Assembly (NCBI GenBank): GCA_937867025.1
Contig: CALMKH010000098.1
Coordinates: 1 to 46,232 of the forward strand
DNA length: 46,232 nt
Origin: an uncultured Bacteroidota bacterium
Lineage (GTDB): Bacteria > Bacteroidota > Bacteroidia > NS11-12g > UBA955
Direction: 5' to 3'
Each line of letters begins with the position of its first letter. Positions within the stretch are counted from its first letter, which is position 1. This document shows positions 1 through 9,717 of the stretch, one piece after another. Made by a program: the position numbers and the translations under genes. A model generated the notes under the pieces. That model had not been told where the DNA came from. It worked only from the letters and a program-made list of their open reading frames with translations, and did no database searches.

Positions 1-3
1 AAC

Positions 4-126
4 GCGCCCCGGCGACCGGAGGCGTTTCGCCTCAGGCGGAACGGTGCGCAGCGCCTCCGCTGAAACTTCAGCGGCACGCGGAGCACGGGAGCGACAGCGG
101 ACCCGGAGGGCACGGATAAGGCGCCC
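4..126. repeat. GC-rich structured intergenic repeat, copy A
   Basis: Shares GCGCCCC, GACCGRAGG, GGTGCGCA and a 32-nt block GRAGCACGGRAGCGRCAGCGRACCCGRAGGGC (27/32 identical) with 26000-26097. Contains hairpins GAGGCG-TTT-CGCCTC (19-33) and CCGCTGA-AACT-TCAGCGG (57-74). Ends can pair GCGCC/GGCGC. Confidence 0.75.
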
Positions 127-201
127 AAAAGGTTATTTATTCTCTTAATTACCCGCAGGGGCTTGTGAGAACGCAGTGCCAGGTTCTCAACTTTCCTGCT
201 T

Positions 202-1488
202 TCAACTCTTGCTCACCATCCATTTGAACAGCTGCTTATAACTCGCCTTTTGCCCGTAACTCAATATACCGATGCGGTAGATCTTTCCGGCCAGCCAGAC
301 GACAAGGATAAATGTGCCGAAAAGAATGACACTTGAACAGATGATCTCAAACCATGAAATATCAAACGGCAGGCGAACCATCATCACTACCGGGGATGTG
401 AAGGGGATCATGCTGCACCATACGGCCAGGCTGCTGTCAGGGTCTTTAAAAACAGCTATCTGGGCTATGATCAGGCCAAAGATCAGGGGCATGGAGACCG
501 GAAACATGAATTGCTGGGTTTCTGTGTCGCTGTCCACTGCACTGCCGATCGCGGCAAAAAGAGAGCTGTATAAAAGGAATCCGCCAAAAAAGAATATCAC
601 AAAACCGGTGAGGATCTTGACGAAGTTCAGACTTTGCAGCTGCCCCATGATGTCTGCAAACGGGCTGTCAGCTACGTGTTTGATCTGCTGTTGTGTCTGC
701 ATTACCGTCTGGCTGTCAATATGTTCGGCCCCAAACGCCACGCTCAGCACCATGATCAGCAGTCCCGACAAAACAATCCAGGCGATGAACTGGGTCAGAC
801 CAACCAATGCAACACCCAGGATTTTTCCCATCATCAGTTCAAAAGGTTTAACGGCCGAAATGATGATCTCCACGATCCTGTTGTTCTTTTCTTCTGTAAC
901 ACCCCGCATGATCATTACACCATACATGAAAATGAACAGGTAAATGATGAAGGCTCCGAAATAGCCGACCCCTGATTTCATTTCCGTGCCACTGCTCTTG
1001 CCGGTCAGTAATTGATCGGTCATCCTGATCCTGGGCCTCAGGCTGTCGAGGCTCGCCTTGGAAAGCCCCCTTTCACCCAGCCTGTTGTTGAAGTACTGGT
1101 TGGCCAGCAGTCCTTTCAGCTCCTGTTTCTCGGTCAATGACAGGCTTTTCTTCGCCACTACGTCAACACTGTCGCCCGTTTTATTCTTAATATCCAGGAG
1201 AACATCTGTGGTTTCTTCCCCGATCTGCTTTTTTGCCTGCGCGACATCTTCTACAAAATGGAATTCAAATGACGAGTCGCTCCGCATCTGAAAATTGAGG
1301 GAATGATGCGGATCGTGAATCGCCACCTTCACTTTTTTGCTATCGTTAAACTGTGAATAGGATATGAGAAATATTGTGCCATAAAACAATCCAATGATGA
1401 TTGGCCCGAGGAGGGTCATCACTATGAACGATTTTTTGCTGGCCCGGGTTATGAATTCATGCCTTAAGATGAGTATGATGTTTTTCAT
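202..1488 (-). CDS. ABC-2 type transporter permease (NatB-like)
   Basis: 428-aa ORF with N-terminal TM segment, extracytoplasmic region and several C-terminal TM segments (MRGVTEEKNNRIVEIIISAVKPFELMMGKILG). Sits directly downstream of an ABC ATPase on the same strand. Confidence 0.9.
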   Translation of the reverse strand: MKNIILILRHEFITRASKKSFIVMTLLGPIIIGLFYGTIFLISYSQFNDSKKVKVAIHDPHHSLNFQMRSDSSFEFHFVEDVAQAKKQIGEETTDVLLDIKNKTGDSVDVVAKKSLSLTEKQELKGLLANQYFNNRLGERGLSKASLDSLRPRIRMTDQLLTGKSSGTEMKSGVGYFGAFIIYLFIFMYGVMIMRGVTEEKNNRIVEIIISAVKPFELMMGKILGVALVGLTQFIAWIVLSGLLIMVLSVAFGAEHIDSQTVMQTQQQIKHVADSPFADIMGQLQSLNFVKILTGFVIFFFGGFLLYSSLFAAIGSAVDSDTETQQFMFPVSMPLIFGLIIAQIAVFKDPDSSLAVWCSMIPFTSPVVMMVRLPFDISWFEIICSSVILFGTFILVVWLAGKIYRIGILSYGQKASYKQLFKWMVSKS

Positions 1489-1494
1489 TTGGTG

Positions 1495-2403
1495 TTAGTT
1501 CTGTTTGGTGACAAGCTGTATGAAAATATCGTGAATGCTGGGAATAAAACGGTTGAAACTGATCAGTCCAGACTGCTGCATAACGTAGCCTATGCATTCA
1601 TTGGGTGTTACAGAACCAAGGGCCAGCCTGTACCGGAAATGCCCGTATTCGTCGACGTCAGATTCCAGGGAATTGATTCCGGGTCCGAAGTTTACGGCTT
1701 TTTCCGTAACAAGCTCAAACCTGTCTGAACTATATGAGCGCCTGATGTCTGATACTTTGCCATCGATGATCTTTTCCGAAAGATGAATTAAGGCCATGTA
1801 GTCGCAGAGTTTTTCAACGCTTTCCATGCGATGGGTCGAGAATATGATGGTAGTGCCTTTCTGTTTAAGCTCAAGAATCACCTCGGTAAGGAGTTCTGCA
1901 TTAACCGGGTCAAAACCGCTGAAAGGCTCGTCAAGTATCAGCAGGCCGGGGGAATGAATAGCAGACACAATGAACTGTATCTTTTGCTGCATACCTTTGC
2001 TGAGCTCCTCCACCTTTTTGTTTTTGACATCAAAAAGCCCCATTTTCTTAAGCCACCAGGTCGCTTTTTCATTAGCTTCCAGATAACTCAAACCTCTGAG
2101 GCGGGCAAAATATTCCAGCTGTTTCATTACCCTGATCTTTTTATACAGGCCCCTTTCTTCAGGGAGGTAACCGATATGGCGAATATGTGAAAGGCTCAGT
2201 TTCTCACCATTCAGCAATACATCCCCTTCATCGGCCTGGGTGATCTGGTTGATAATCCGTATTAAAGAGGTCTTGCCGGCCCCGTTAGGCCCCAGCAGGC
2301 CGTAAATACTGCCTTTGGGAATATCGATGGATATATTTTTCAGGGCGGTTTTATCCGTATAGAATTTGGAAACGTTTCGTATTTGCAGCAGTGGTTGATC
2401 CAT
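1495..2403 (-). CDS. ABC transporter ATP-binding protein (NatA-like)
   Basis: Walker A GPNGAGKTS, signature ELSKGMQQK, Walker B LLILDEPFSGFD. Start placed at MDQPLLQIRNVSKFY (2403) because a TAAGTTTG -7-like box overlaps the longer ORF start. Confidence 0.92.
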   Translation of the reverse strand: MDQPLLQIRNVSKFYTDKTALKNISIDIPKGSIYGLLGPNGAGKTSLIRIINQITQADEGDVLLNGEKLSLSHIRHIGYLPEERGLYKKIRVMKQLEYFARLRGLSYLEANEKATWWLKKMGLFDVKNKKVEELSKGMQQKIQFIVSAIHSPGLLILDEPFSGFDPVNAELLTEVILELKQKGTTIIFSTHRMESVEKLCDYMALIHLSEKIIDGKVSDIRRSYSSDRFELVTEKAVNFGPGINSLESDVDEYGHFRYRLALGSVTPNECIGYVMQQSGLISFNRFIPSIHDIFIQLVTKQN

Positions 2404-2573
2404 AGTCAGAATGTGAGTGCAATACAAACTTAATATTTATTTCAATAGGATAAGTATTCGATAGCAGACTGCTTTTATACGACGACAGATGACTTTCATA
2501 CAGGATCGGGGCCGGGACAGGAAGACAGGTGTTCCGAAAGATCTGCGGCCCGGGAACAAATTTTTAAAAAAAT

Positions 2574-2603
2574 TTTGAAAACTTGAACAAATCTTTATTT
2601 TTG
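2574..2603 (+). promoter_or_regulatory. Bacteroidota-type promoter upstream of the M48 protease gene
   Basis: TTTG (2574-2577), 18 nt, TATTTTTG (2596-2603); matches TTTG/TAnnTTTG. Confidence 0.6.
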
Positions 2604-2609
2604 TATGGA

Positions 2610-4859
2610 ATGAAAGTTATCGTCTTACGTATTCTCCTGTTCTTATGCCCTATCTATACCGTATATGCCCAGGACAAAATAGATTTCAGTAATTACACTC
2701 CTCTCAAATGCCAGGGACCTATTCCCCAGGATTTTAAGACCGAGTTGTCGAAACTGGTGGAGCAGGCAAAGAATGAAAGGAATACAGAAGGCAGAAAAGA
2801 AAAGAAGCAGGAGGTGGAGTTTGCCGAACTTTCCAATTACCAGCTCAACAACATCCTTTTCAGTGGCAAGGTCCTTTACGGGGATATACTGACGGGTTAT
2901 GTCAATAAAGTAGCTGATGTGATATTGAAAGAAGAACCTGAGCTCCGCAACAAAATCCGCTTTTACGTGCTGAAGACCACCGACCTGAATGCCTATTCAA
3001 CCCAACGGGGTATCATATTCGTGAGTGTCGGCCTGCTTGCCGAAATTGAAAGTGAGGCCCAGCTGGCATTCATTCTTTGCCATGAGCTGGTGCATTTCAG
3101 AAATAACCACAACCTTGAATCATATAAAAAAAGGCAGGATATCGGGGAAGAGAACGACATCAACGTCAGTGAAAGGCTTAGCCGCATACTCAACTATGGC
3201 AAGGAACATGAACTGGAGGCCGACCGCGAGGGGCTCGAATTGTTTTTAAAGACCCCATACAGCACGAATGAACTCAATAACCTGTTTGATGTCATGCTGT
3301 ATTCATACCTCCCGTTCGATGAGATCAAACTCGATTCTGCCTATTTTAACTCAGGCACCAGGTATGTATTGCCCGGAAAATATTTTCCTAAAGAGGTTTC
3401 TGACATTACGGCCGAAGAAGATGTAGCCGACTCGATGAGCACGCATCCCAACATTAAGAGACGGAGGGAAGCCATCCGCAAATTGCTGGAGACTGACAAT
3501 AAGCCATCCGGCAGCTCATTTATATTGACAAAGGAAGAGTTTACCATGGTGCAAAGGGCGGCGCGTTGCGAACTTTCTGTCATTTACCTGCAGGAAGCAG
3601 AGTTTGAAGAAGCTTTTTACTGCGGTTTTCTGCTCGAAAAAATATATGGCAAAGATTTGTTCAGTACTAAGATCCGGGCTTCAGCATTGTATGGGGTTGC
3701 CAAGCAAAAAAATCATGATCATCAAAGGAGTATCAGGCGCTATATAGGCAACAGGAGTTCTTCCGACGATGAATCTAAAGAATCCTGGGAACTGGTTGAA
3801 GGTGAATCCCAGGCCGTATATCACATGTTCAGGAAAATGCCCAGTAAAGAACTGACAATTCTCGGGGCAAAGACCATGCTGGAATCTTACAGGCAATACA
3901 ATGACGATTTTTTTGAAGAGAGGTTCAGGAGCCTGGTATATGAACTGGTGAGCATTCACGAACTGGAAAGGAGTTCTTTCATAGAAGAGCCTCCTGCCTC
4001 AGATACAGTAAAAAAGGTTGAGGTTGAAGATACAGTTGCGGCTCCCGCCAAACTGTCAAAAATATCCAAGATCAAAAAGAGCAAAGCTGAAAAGTCGGGC
4101 TCAGAGGGCGATAAGTCAACTCATTATTATAAATATGCCTTTGGAGGGCATCTCAATGACAGTCTTTTCATTGATGCTTTTACAAATTCATCTGCCAGAT
4201 ACGAGAGAGAGAAAGACCGCGAATCTTCTCCAGCTTACCGGAGATATCAACGTGAAAGGGAGGATATTGTTGAGAAATATGGTGAAGCGCTGGACATTAA
4301 AAAATTTGTCATGCTCAATCCGTTCTATTCAAGCTATATCCTGAAATACTATTTTTATCATAGCTACCGGACAAAAAACCCGAAAGTGACACCGCTGATG
4401 GAAACTGCCATAGAACAGAAGCTGCAGAGCTATTTCAGGGATTATGCCAAACAACTTGAAATAGACCTGGATATCGTTGGAATGAGCCAGCAAAGCAATC
4501 TCGAAACCGAACAGTTCAACGATTATCAGCAGCTCATCAACTGGTTTTCGGAAAGGCTTGCTATCGGGAAGATGGGAGCCTACATTTACAACGACCAATA
4601 CATAAAGAAATATGCGAATGAATACGGGTATATGGCTTTGTGTTATGTCATTAATGTCGATAAGTCAATGGAGGTTGTGTTCATGTTGTTTGATCTGGAG
4701 ACAGGCGGGAGCCGGATGGTATATGAAAAAGACCTGAAAAAGGCCAAACCTGACGGGGTGTTTTCACGGATGATCGTTTACGATATCCTGCACCAGATAA
4801 AGCAGAAACCACACAGGATAAATAAATTAAAACGCAAACACAAAATAGATGAAGAATAA
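2610..4859 (+). CDS. Secreted M48-family metalloprotease
   Basis: HEXXH in FILCHELVHFRNNH plus downstream EADREGLELF; N-terminal signal peptide MKVIVLRILLFLCPIYTVYAQ. Start moved from TTG 2583 to ATG 2610. Confidence 0.85.
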   Translation: MKVIVLRILLFLCPIYTVYAQDKIDFSNYTPLKCQGPIPQDFKTELSKLVEQAKNERNTEGRKEKKQEVEFAELSNYQLNNILFSGKVLYGDILTGYVNKVADVILKEEPELRNKIRFYVLKTTDLNAYSTQRGIIFVSVGLLAEIESEAQLAFILCHELVHFRNNHNLESYKKRQDIGEENDINVSERLSRILNYGKEHELEADREGLELFLKTPYSTNELNNLFDVMLYSYLPFDEIKLDSAYFNSGTRYVLPGKYFPKEVSDITAEEDVADSMSTHPNIKRRREAIRKLLETDNKPSGSSFILTKEEFTMVQRAARCELSVIYLQEAEFEEAFYCGFLLEKIYGKDLFSTKIRASALYGVAKQKNHDHQRSIRRYIGNRSSSDDESKESWELVEGESQAVYHMFRKMPSKELTILGAKTMLESYRQYNDDFFEERFRSLVYELVSIHELERSSFIEEPPASDTVKKVEVEDTVAAPAKLSKISKIKKSKAEKSGSEGDKSTHYYKYAFGGHLNDSLFIDAFTNSSARYEREKDRESSPAYRRYQREREDIVEKYGEALDIKKFVMLNPFYSSYILKYYFYHSYRTKNPKVTPLMETAIEQKLQSYFRDYAKQLEIDLDIVGMSQQSNLETEQFNDYQQLINWFSERLAIGKMGAYIYNDQYIKKYANEYGYMALCYVINVDKSMEVVFMLFDLETGGSRMVYEKDLKKAKPDGVFSRMIVYDILHQIKQKPHRINKLKRKHKIDEE

Positions 4860-5469
4860 TTTACTGGCAGTGATCATCTGTTTAACGGGGATGAATTTGC
4901 AGGCCCAGAACAGGGCAGGTTTATTTGGCAAGACTTTCTTCTTTGGTATCGAGGAAAGTATTTCGGTCACGGGGTATGACGAACGTTATACACTCGTTAA
5001 CAGGAAAGTTGGTCGCATAAAACTGGAGAAGCTTACAAAAAAGAACAGGCTTATCGGTGTCAATTTCCAGCGCCAGGTTTTCAGGGTGAATAAAATGCCG
5101 CAATATTATATCAACTCTGATGCTTATGCCATAACGGTTAAGAAATTCCGTGCATTCAAATCTATCGCTCCTGTGGGCAAATACTGGCAATGGAGCCTTA
5201 TACTCACTGAGAATCATGCTCACAGGCCTGATCTGGTCTATCGTAAATTCGGGGACCTGAGCCTGCAGTTGGAATACGGTAAATCTGTACCTTTTATCTC
5301 CAAAAGGATACTTCTCAATTATTCTTTAGGCACACGTCTCAGGTTGTTGGGTTCGGAAGAAAATAATCCACACGCACCGGATATCATGAAAACTTTTAAA
5401 ACCTTGAATGATTATTTCTGGATAAGGAACCTGTTAAAAATTAATTGCGGATTGGCATATGCATTCTAG
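4849..5469 (+). CDS. Hypothetical secreted/outer-membrane protein, paralog of next gene
   Basis: Signal peptide, QNRAGLFGKTFFF motif, C-terminal GLAYAF. Overlaps M48 gene by 11 bp. Confidence 0.75.
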   Translation: MKNNLLAVIICLTGMNLQAQNRAGLFGKTFFFGIEESISVTGYDERYTLVNRKVGRIKLEKLTKKNRLIGVNFQRQVFRVNKMPQYYINSDAYAITVKKFRAFKSIAPVGKYWQWSLILTENHAHRPDLVYRKFGDLSLQLEYGKSVPFISKRILLNYSLGTRLRLLGSEENNPHAPDIMKTFKTLNDYFWIRNLLKINCGLAYAF

Positions 5470-6247
5470 GCTGATTGATAAAATGATACATGAAAAATTC
5501 ACCGGAAAGATAATCCGGTTTTGTCTGTTAATACTTATGCCGGGTATAATAACTTTTGAGGCGATGTCACAAAATCGCCCGGGATATTTCGGGAAAAAGA
5601 ATCTGCTCAGTTTCGAAAAGAATATCGGCTGGTATATATTGGCCGACAAAAATTCCAAAGCAGTAAAACAAGGCTTTGGTCCCATTTTAAAGATAGAACG
5701 CATAACTGGGCGTAATACGACACTGGGTTTTTCCTTCGCGCATAATAAATTTGAGTTGAATGACCCTCTGCATGATTTCAGAGACATTTATCCCATCACC
5801 TATAATGAGCGGTTGATCATAACATATTATGGACATGGTACGCTGAAGGTAAGGTCAAATACTTATCTTTTCCATATTAAACAATACTTTAGTGAACGCG
5901 CCATGGCCCCGGTGGGCGGGTATGTTGTAATTGACGGAGGGATAGTCAGCAGCAAAATGGGTTTTGGAGATGACTTCAGGGTGTATGATGACATGGGCGT
6001 TGCCTATTCTCCGGCTGAAGGGACAGCATTTAAATTCAAACAGCTGGTACTTGGGCTCAATTTCGGGCGTACAAGACCCTTATTCGGATCCAGGTGGCTG
6101 TGGGACCTGTCATGGGGAATTGGGGTGAAGATCAGGACTACCCATTATTCTATTGACCAGAACGATGAGTGGGTTAAGAAATCATCGGATTACGTATTGA
6201 ACCATCAATTATTCAGGATAAAATTAGGAATAAACTATGCATTTTAA
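5459..6247 (+). CDS. Hypothetical secreted/outer-membrane protein, paralog of previous gene
   Basis: QNRPGYFGKKNLLSFEKNIG motif resembles the preceding protein; C-terminal INYAF. Start could be 5459 or 5483. Confidence 0.75.
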   Translation: MHSRLIDKMIHEKFTGKIIRFCLLILMPGIITFEAMSQNRPGYFGKKNLLSFEKNIGWYILADKNSKAVKQGFGPILKIERITGRNTTLGFSFAHNKFELNDPLHDFRDIYPITYNERLIITYYGHGTLKVRSNTYLFHIKQYFSERAMAPVGGYVVIDGGIVSSKMGFGDDFRVYDDMGVAYSPAEGTAFKFKQLVLGLNFGRTRPLFGSRWLWDLSWGIGVKIRTTHYSIDQNDEWVKKSSDYVLNHQLFRIKLGINYAF

Positions 6248-6782
6248 ACATATCATTTTTGTCCTTTTCGGATCTGCTTTTTTTTCCTGTGCCAAAGATG
6301 AACCTTTGGTGAAGGCAGTAAAAAAAGGTTATACCATAGAAGATGAAGCAAAGGCCGACCGGAGCTTTAGTGTTCAGAGATATGCCCCGGAAAACGATTC
6401 CTTTAAGTTTACTGCTTATAATACGACTGTCAAATATTATGGTTCAACCAAACAGACATACTTTTTCCTGGTGGATGAAAAAGGAGATGAAGATTATCAT
6501 TTGGTGATAAATTCTGACGGCGACCTGGATGATTATCAGAATCACCTGTTATGGAGCAATATAAATGTTATAGGGAACAAGGTTCATGTGCAATTGAACA
6601 GGTGGACAGAATATGGTTATAAGGAAACTGTCATGGAATCTGAAACGCAGGGCTCGGGAGATATTTTCAGGTACCAGAAATTGAATGACGAATATGACCT
6701 GCTTATAATTGATTGCAGTGCTGCGGAAGAAGATCACGATTATTACGGGAAGTTTACAGGAAGGTTTAAAATCAAAAGGTAA
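6237..6782 (+). CDS. Hypothetical lipoprotein
   Basis: MHFKHIIFVLFGSAFFSCAKDE lipobox-like signal; 11-bp overlap with preceding gene. Confidence 0.75.
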   Translation: MHFKHIIFVLFGSAFFSCAKDEPLVKAVKKGYTIEDEAKADRSFSVQRYAPENDSFKFTAYNTTVKYYGSTKQTYFFLVDEKGDEDYHLVINSDGDLDDYQNHLLWSNINVIGNKVHVQLNRWTEYGYKETVMESETQGSGDIFRYQKLNDEYDLLIIDCSAAEEDHDYYGKFTGRFKIKR

Positions 6783-6785
6783 AGC

Positions 6786-8669
6786 TCAGTTTGTGTAAAA
6801 CCGGTTGTTAAGCAGTGCATTCGTGTACAGCTGTATCCTTGCCATCAATTCGCGCTCGAGTTGTTTCTGCAACAGCTTTTCCTCCTCGGTCAGTTTATAA
6901 CGCGCTTCATTGTTGCTCATGAATTTTCCGTGCATGTGCATCTTGAATCCTTCAGGGAATAACCGCAGGCAATATGGGTACCGGATGATCTGATTGACGC
7001 CGTAATCGCTATTGAGGGCAAAACCTTTTTCCACTGTGAAAGGATTGGAACCCATCGAAAAATAAGCATCCTTCACTTGTCCGAGGTCGAGAAGCGCGGG
7101 CATGATATCAAGGTGGGACACTGTTGCGCTGTCGTTTATACCGGGTTTTATGTGACGGGGCGAATAAATCATAAGCGGTATTTCGTATTTGCCTGTGGGT
7201 GAATAGAAATATTCATTCCTGCTGTGCGAAGGATGGTCGGCCGTGATGATGAAAATGGTATTGTCAAACCAAGGCATGCGGCTGGCCTTTTCGAAAAAGC
7301 GGCCCAGGGCATAATCGGCATACCGGACAGCTTTATGGATGGGCAGGTCACCACCTTTGAACTTATCCGCATAGGCAGGAGGTATCCTGTAGGGATCATG
7401 TGAAGTAAGGGTAAATACGGAACTGAAGAAAGGGGTTTTCTTTTTCGAGAGTTCATCTGCAAAGTACTGCAGGTAAGGCTCGTCCCATATGCCCCAGCTG
7501 CCATCGTAGTCTTTTTCCCTGTTAGGGTATTCATTTTTTCCGTAATAGCGGATATTGCCGGATATTTTAAGGAAATTGTCAAATCCCATGGAACCGTTTG
7601 CCGCCCCGTAATAAAACGAGCAGTCGTAACCATTCTTTGAAAGGTAGTAATGCGCACCTTTTACCGTGTTATTTTGAAAATTGCTGTTGATATAAGGCAC
7701 TTCAAGCAGTGAAGGGATGGAGGCAAAAACAGAGGGGATGCTTTCCATGGATGTGGTGCCGCAACTATAGGCGTTGGAAAACACCAGGCAGCTTTTAGAC
7801 AGGCTGTCGAGGAAAGGGGTATGCCGTTTTTCCTTGTTCAGGAAACCGCAATAGTCTCGCCCGAAACTCTCGAGGATAATCAGCACCAGGTTGGGTTTTG
7901 TCTGGAGTCCAAGCGAGTTGTTTTCGCGTTTAACTGGTTGGGTGATGATCGTGCATTCCAGGTCGCTCATGTACTGTACCGGCGCCGGTACGGCAGAACT
8001 GTAGGAGGTAAGTATCTGGGTAGGGGAGTTGATGGTGGCTGAAACCCATCGTGGGTCGACAAAACGCGCCGCATCGAAGCTCCGGAGCGGTTTGGTCCGG
8101 AAACCGCCGCGCGCGCCGACGAAAATAAGGCCGGCGGCCATAAAAAAGGCTATAACTGCATAGACAGGGCGCGGTTGCCGGGCGGATGGTTTCTGTTTAG
8201 GGTAAAAACGGTAAATCAGGAATGCAGAAAACATCCATGAAAGGGTAAGCCACCAATAGTTATAAATATAGGACGCCACAGGGTTTGAGCGATCGGAAAG
8301 CAACTGGAACAATTCGATGCCGCTCCTTCGGGTTTTTATCTTGTAAAACTCCATGTCAATGAAATTCAGGAGCATAATTATTGAAAGGCTTGTAACGAAG
8401 AGCCATTTCATAGCCGATTGATAATATGAATTATCCTGCCGGAAGGGTAGAAGGCTCAGTATATGGAACGGTGCGAGAAAATATGCAATTGCCTGAATAT
8501 CAAATAGTATACCGCTTAGGAAAACCATCGGCAATTCGGTGGTGGGAGAGCCTTTTAAATAGGGAAAAAGGTAAACAATAAAAATAATCCGGCTACAACT
8601 TAGGAAGATTAAGGCGAACAGGCATCTTTTCAGCCAGGTTCTGAGGTAGTTTTCAATGAGCGGATTCAT
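6786..8669 (-). CDS. LTA synthase-like sulfatase family membrane protein
   Basis: N-terminal multi-TM region then sulfatase fold motifs (NLVLIILESFGRDYCG, SCGTTSMESIPSVFASIPS, NTIFIITADHPSHS). Confidence 0.9.
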   Translation of the reverse strand: MNPLIENYLRTWLKRCLFALIFLSCSRIIFIVYLFPYLKGSPTTELPMVFLSGILFDIQAIAYFLAPFHILSLLPFRQDNSYYQSAMKWLFVTSLSIIMLLNFIDMEFYKIKTRRSGIELFQLLSDRSNPVASYIYNYWWLTLSWMFSAFLIYRFYPKQKPSARQPRPVYAVIAFFMAAGLIFVGARGGFRTKPLRSFDAARFVDPRWVSATINSPTQILTSYSSAVPAPVQYMSDLECTIITQPVKRENNSLGLQTKPNLVLIILESFGRDYCGFLNKEKRHTPFLDSLSKSCLVFSNAYSCGTTSMESIPSVFASIPSLLEVPYINSNFQNNTVKGAHYYLSKNGYDCSFYYGAANGSMGFDNFLKISGNIRYYGKNEYPNREKDYDGSWGIWDEPYLQYFADELSKKKTPFFSSVFTLTSHDPYRIPPAYADKFKGGDLPIHKAVRYADYALGRFFEKASRMPWFDNTIFIITADHPSHSRNEYFYSPTGKYEIPLMIYSPRHIKPGINDSATVSHLDIMPALLDLGQVKDAYFSMGSNPFTVEKGFALNSDYGVNQIIRYPYCLRLFPEGFKMHMHGKFMSNNEARYKLTEEEKLLQKQLERELMARIQLYTNALLNNRFYTN

Positions 8670-8739
8670 TTATCAACACTGCAAAAATGCAGAACTCAGG
8701 CCACATTTTTAAATAATTTAGAATTTTTTCCATATTATG

Positions 8740-8770
8740 TTTGTGAATTTCAAAAAAACACCTACTTTTG
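8740..8770 (+). promoter_or_regulatory. Promoter of the rpsL-led ribosomal operon
   Basis: TTTG (8740-8743), 19 nt, TACTTTTG (8763-8770). Confidence 0.75.
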
Positions 8771-8806
8771 CAGTCCTTTTTACAAAAAAAGTACGTTTAA
8801 TAAATT

Positions 8807-9223
8807 ATGCCGACCATACAACAATTGGTAAGAAAGGGGCGACAAACCTTAAATCTGAAAAGCAAATCTCCTGCTTTAGATTCATGTCCGCAAAGGCGCG
8901 GTGTTTGCACACGTGTCTACACGACCACCCCTAAGAAACCGAATTCAGCGATGCGCAAAGTTGCGCGTGTTCGTTTAACTAACGGAAAAGAAGTGAACGC
9001 CTACATTCCCGGTGAAGGTCATAACCTGCAAGAGCACTCTATAGTTTTAGTGCGCGGCGGCAGGGTAAAAGACTTGCCAGGTGTACGTTATCACATCGTC
9101 CGTGGTGCATTGGACACTGCTGGTGTGGAAGGTAGAAATCAACGAAGAAGTAAATACGGCACCAAAAAACCTAAGGCCAAAGCAGCCGGCGCAGCCGATG
9201 CGAAAGCCAAAGGCAAAAAATAA
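8807..9223 (+). CDS. rpsL: 30S ribosomal protein S12
   Basis: [36 protein letters not shown]; Ala/Lys-rich C-terminal tail. Confidence 0.98.
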   Translation: MPTIQQLVRKGRQTLNLKSKSPALDSCPQRRGVCTRVYTTTPKKPNSAMRKVARVRLTNGKEVNAYIPGEGHNLQEHSIVLVRGGRVKDLPGVRYHIVRGALDTAGVEGRNQRRSKYGTKKPKAKAAGAADAKAKGKK

Positions 9224-9235
9224 GGATAAGAATCA

Positions 9236-9706
9236 ATGAGAAAAGCAAAAGCAAAACGCAGAGTTTTATTACCTGATCCAAAGTTTAACGATGTGTTGGT
9301 AACACGTTTCGTTAATAACATGATGTATGACGGTAAGAAAAGTGTGGCATTCGGAATCTTTTACGATGCTATTGAGCTGGTGGAAAAGAAGATCACGGAA
9401 GAGCCTGGTATCGAAACCTGGAAAAAGGCATTGAACAATGTCAGTCCTATGGTAGAGGTAAAGGCTCGCAGGGTTGGTGGAGCAACATTCCAGATACCTA
9501 CCGAGATCGCACCGGAAAGAAGGGCTGCTATGGGCATGAAATGGATCATTTCTTACTCACGCAAGCGCAACGAGAAATCAATGGCAGAAAAACTGGCAGC
9601 AGAATTCATCGCCGCTTCAAAGGGTGAAGGAGCAACTGTTAAAAAGAAAGACGATACGCACAAAATGGCTGAAGCCAATAAAGCGTTTGCTCACTTTAAA
9701 GCATAA
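9236..9706 (+). CDS. rpsG: 30S ribosomal protein S7
   Basis: [30 protein letters not shown]; conserved order after rpsL. Confidence 0.98.
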   Translation: MRKAKAKRRVLLPDPKFNDVLVTRFVNNMMYDGKKSVAFGIFYDAIELVEKKITEEPGIETWKKALNNVSPMVEVKARRVGGATFQIPTEIAPERRAAMGMKWIISYSRKRNEKSMAEKLAAEFIAASKGEGATVKKKDDTHKMAEANKAFAHFKA

Positions 9707-9717
9707 GGAGATTATTA

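Noticed and set aside
314-943. 209-aa + strand ORF antisense to the ABC permease
   Set aside because: Overlaps a well-supported CDS; no domain or start-region support.
7169-7657. 162-aa ORF in another frame of the sulfatase gene
   Set aside because: Same-strand shadow frame within a strongly supported CDS.
8683-8697. CTGCAAAAATGCAG palindrome upstream of the sulfatase gene as an operator
   Set aside because: Only a 5-bp arm in an AT-rich gap; overlaps an imperfect -7-like sequence, so not separable from chance.
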